14,064 nt of DNA from Spirosoma sp. (GTDB lineage Bacteria; Bacteroidota; Bacteroidia; Cytophagales; Spirosomataceae): positions 1 through 14,064 of the forward strand of contig JAQBNX010000424.1 of assembly GCA_028288385.1 (NCBI GenBank). The letters are read 5' to 3'. A model generated the notes under the pieces. The model had not been told where the DNA came from and made no database searches. It saw only the letters and a list, made by a program, of their open reading frames with translations. Positions 13,232 through 14,064 of this stretch are shown piece after piece. The position numbers were made by a program, and so were the translations under genes. Each line of letters begins with the position of its first letter. Within the stretch, counting starts at the first letter, position 1.

Positions 13232-13813
13232 GTGTACTACGTAATTTACAAGCCGTTCGGAATGCTTTCCCAATTCTCGAAAGAGGGCGATAAACTCACA
13301 CTGGCTGATCTAGAGTTTGGTTTCGCCAGCGATGTGTATCCCGTGGGGCGGCTCGATGCCGATAGCGAGGGCCTGTTGCTGCTTACGAATGATAAACAAC
13401 TGAACCATCGTTTGCTGAATCCCAAATTTCGCCACAAACGAACCTATTACGTACAGGTGGAAGGTTCATTGACCAACGAAGCCTGCCAGAAGCTGTCACA
13501 AGGCGTAACAATCTCGGTAGATGGCAAACCCTATCATTCGCTGCCTGCTAATGCCCGGTTGCTGATGCCTGAACCCGATTTGCCAGCCCGAATGCCACCC
13601 ATTCGCTATCGGGCCAGTATTCCAACCTCATGGCTGGCCGTTACGCTTCACGAAGGTAAAAACCGGCAGGTACGTAAGATGACAGCCGCTGTAGGTTTTC
13701 CGACGCTACGTCTGGTGCGCTGGGCAATTGAGACTATCACTGCCAAAGGAATGATTCCGGGCGAGGTTCGCGAACTGACCAGGGCAGAACTGGTGAGGGC
13801 GTTGAAATTATAG
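13232..13813 (+). CDS. rluE: RluE-type 23S rRNA pseudouridine synthase
   Basis: Pseudouridine synthase of the RsuA/RluB/E/F family, 193 residues from the GTG at 13232. It isomerises a uridine in ribosomal RNA, probably 23S as for RluE. It lacks the S4 RNA-binding domain of RsuA and RluB and starts directly with the catalytic domain: YYVIYKPFGMLSQF, then VGRLDADSEGLLLLTND (38-54) with catalytic Asp42, HKRTYYVQVEG, and the C-terminal GKNRQVRKMTAAVGFPTLRLVRWAI. An alternative TTG at 13193 adds 13 residues (MIHYVLGSYTPLD) and would overlap the exonuclease stop as TTGA; GTG 13232 is preferred because the protein then begins at the conserved core. The two genes are probably one unit. Its TAG overlaps the end of the convergent radC-like gene by 6 bases. 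Confidence 0.9.
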   Translation: MYYVIYKPFGMLSQFSKEGDKLTLADLEFGFASDVYPVGRLDADSEGLLLLTNDKQLNHRLLNPKFRHKRTYYVQVEGSLTNEACQKLSQGVTISVDGKPYHSLPANARLLMPEPDLPARMPPIRYRASIPTSWLAVTLHEGKNRQVRKMTAAVGFPTLRLVRWAIETITAKGMIPGEVRELTRAELVRALKL

Positions 13814-14064
13814 TATGCCCTCATCGGCAAAACTATAATAAGCCTTGTCGGTGAAAATCAGGTGATCAAGAACGGGGATGTCGAGCAGTTTACCGGCATC
13901 TTTGAGTTTGCGGGTCAGGTCTTTGTCCGCCTGCGAGGGAGTGAGATTGCCCGATGGGTGGTTGTGGAGCAAAATCATTGACGAGGCCAGGTGCTCAATG
14001 GCCTGCTTGAAAATAATTTTCGGGTCGGCTACCGTACCCGATACACCCCCCGCGCTGATCTGCA
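13808..14064 (-). CDS. radC: RadC-type JAB/MPN domain protein, C-terminal part (runs off window)
   Basis: The last 85 complete codons of a RadC family (JAB/MPN+ metalloprotease-like) protein; the N-terminal helix-hairpin-helix part would lie beyond the right edge. Reading inwards on the minus strand it gives QISAGGVSGTVADPKIIFKQ, then the JAMM metal-binding motif LLHNHPSGNLTPSQAD (His-x-His-Pro-Ser-Gly and the downstream Asp), and ends LLDIPVLDHLIFTDKAYYSFADEGIL. RadC was first linked to DNA repair, but its biochemical role is unsettled and the family name does not prove a repair function. Mobile elements also carry RadC copies; without the N-terminus the two kinds cannot be told apart, though the setting looks chromosomal. 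The stop TAA (13810-13808) lies within the last codons of the convergent pseudouridine synthase gene, and there is no terminator between them. Confidence 0.9.
   Translation of the reverse strand, partial: QISAGGVSGTVADPKIIFKQAIEHLASSMILLHNHPSGNLTPSQADKDLTRKLKDAGKLLDIPVLDHLIFTDKAYYSFADEGIL

Noticed and set aside
1..14064. Search for CRISPR arrays, insertion sequences, prophage genes, tRNA or rRNA
   Set aside because: No regularly spaced repeats, transposase or integrase motifs, terminal repeats or RNA gene signatures were seen by eye on either strand.

Overview
The window reads as an ordinary chromosomal stretch of a Bacteroidota bacterium, most likely of the Cytophagales/Spirosomataceae (Spirosoma-like) type. 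This is inferred from three things: perfect Bacteroidota -7 promoter elements (TAnnTTTG) in front of six genes, absence of clear Shine-Dalgarno sequences, and protein sequences typical of that group (a DUF4254 protein beside a GT9 glycosyltransferase, a MutS with Walker A GPNMAGKS, an RluE-type synthase starting YKPFGMLSQF). I could not run a database search, so the genus is a guess. No phage, transposase, integrase, CRISPR, tRNA or rRNA was seen, and no gap between genes exceeds 300 bases.

Layout: (1) 1-404, minus, 5' part of an N-carbamoylputrescine amidase gene running off the left edge, with an apparently leaderless promoter; (2) 537-1637, plus, Tat-exported GFOR-like oxidoreductase; (3) 1830-2060, plus, a 76-residue orphan protein with its own promoter; (4) 3826-2121, minus, a two-gene unit DUF4254 then GT9 glycosyltransferase with ATGA overlap, probably for envelope glycan; (5) 4030-6690, plus, mutS from a GTG start, ending in a bulged terminator; (6) 6827-7330, plus, a free-standing Rad52/Rad22-family annealing protein; (7) 9953-7392, minus, a copper export unit (CopA-type ATPase, then a small CxxC metallochaperone); (8) 10910-10191, minus, a secreted LolA-like protein; (9) 11101-12324, plus, a nucleoside:H+ symporter of the MFS; (10) 12408-13813, plus, exonuclease III then an RluE-like pseudouridine synthase; (11) 14064-13808, minus, the C-terminal part of a RadC-type JAB/MPN protein, overlapping the end of the synthase by 6 bases.

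The genes are mostly independent housekeeping units, with a loose concentration of DNA maintenance functions (MutS, Rad52-like, ExoIII, RadC-like). Perfect stem terminators mark 7345-7386 and 10136-10169. I do not see a convincing new multi-gene system. The best leads are the DUF4254-GT9 pair, the solitary chromosomal Rad52-type protein, the 76-residue orphan, two candidate operators (417-440 and 10978-10994) and a strong excess of the palindrome TACGTA.
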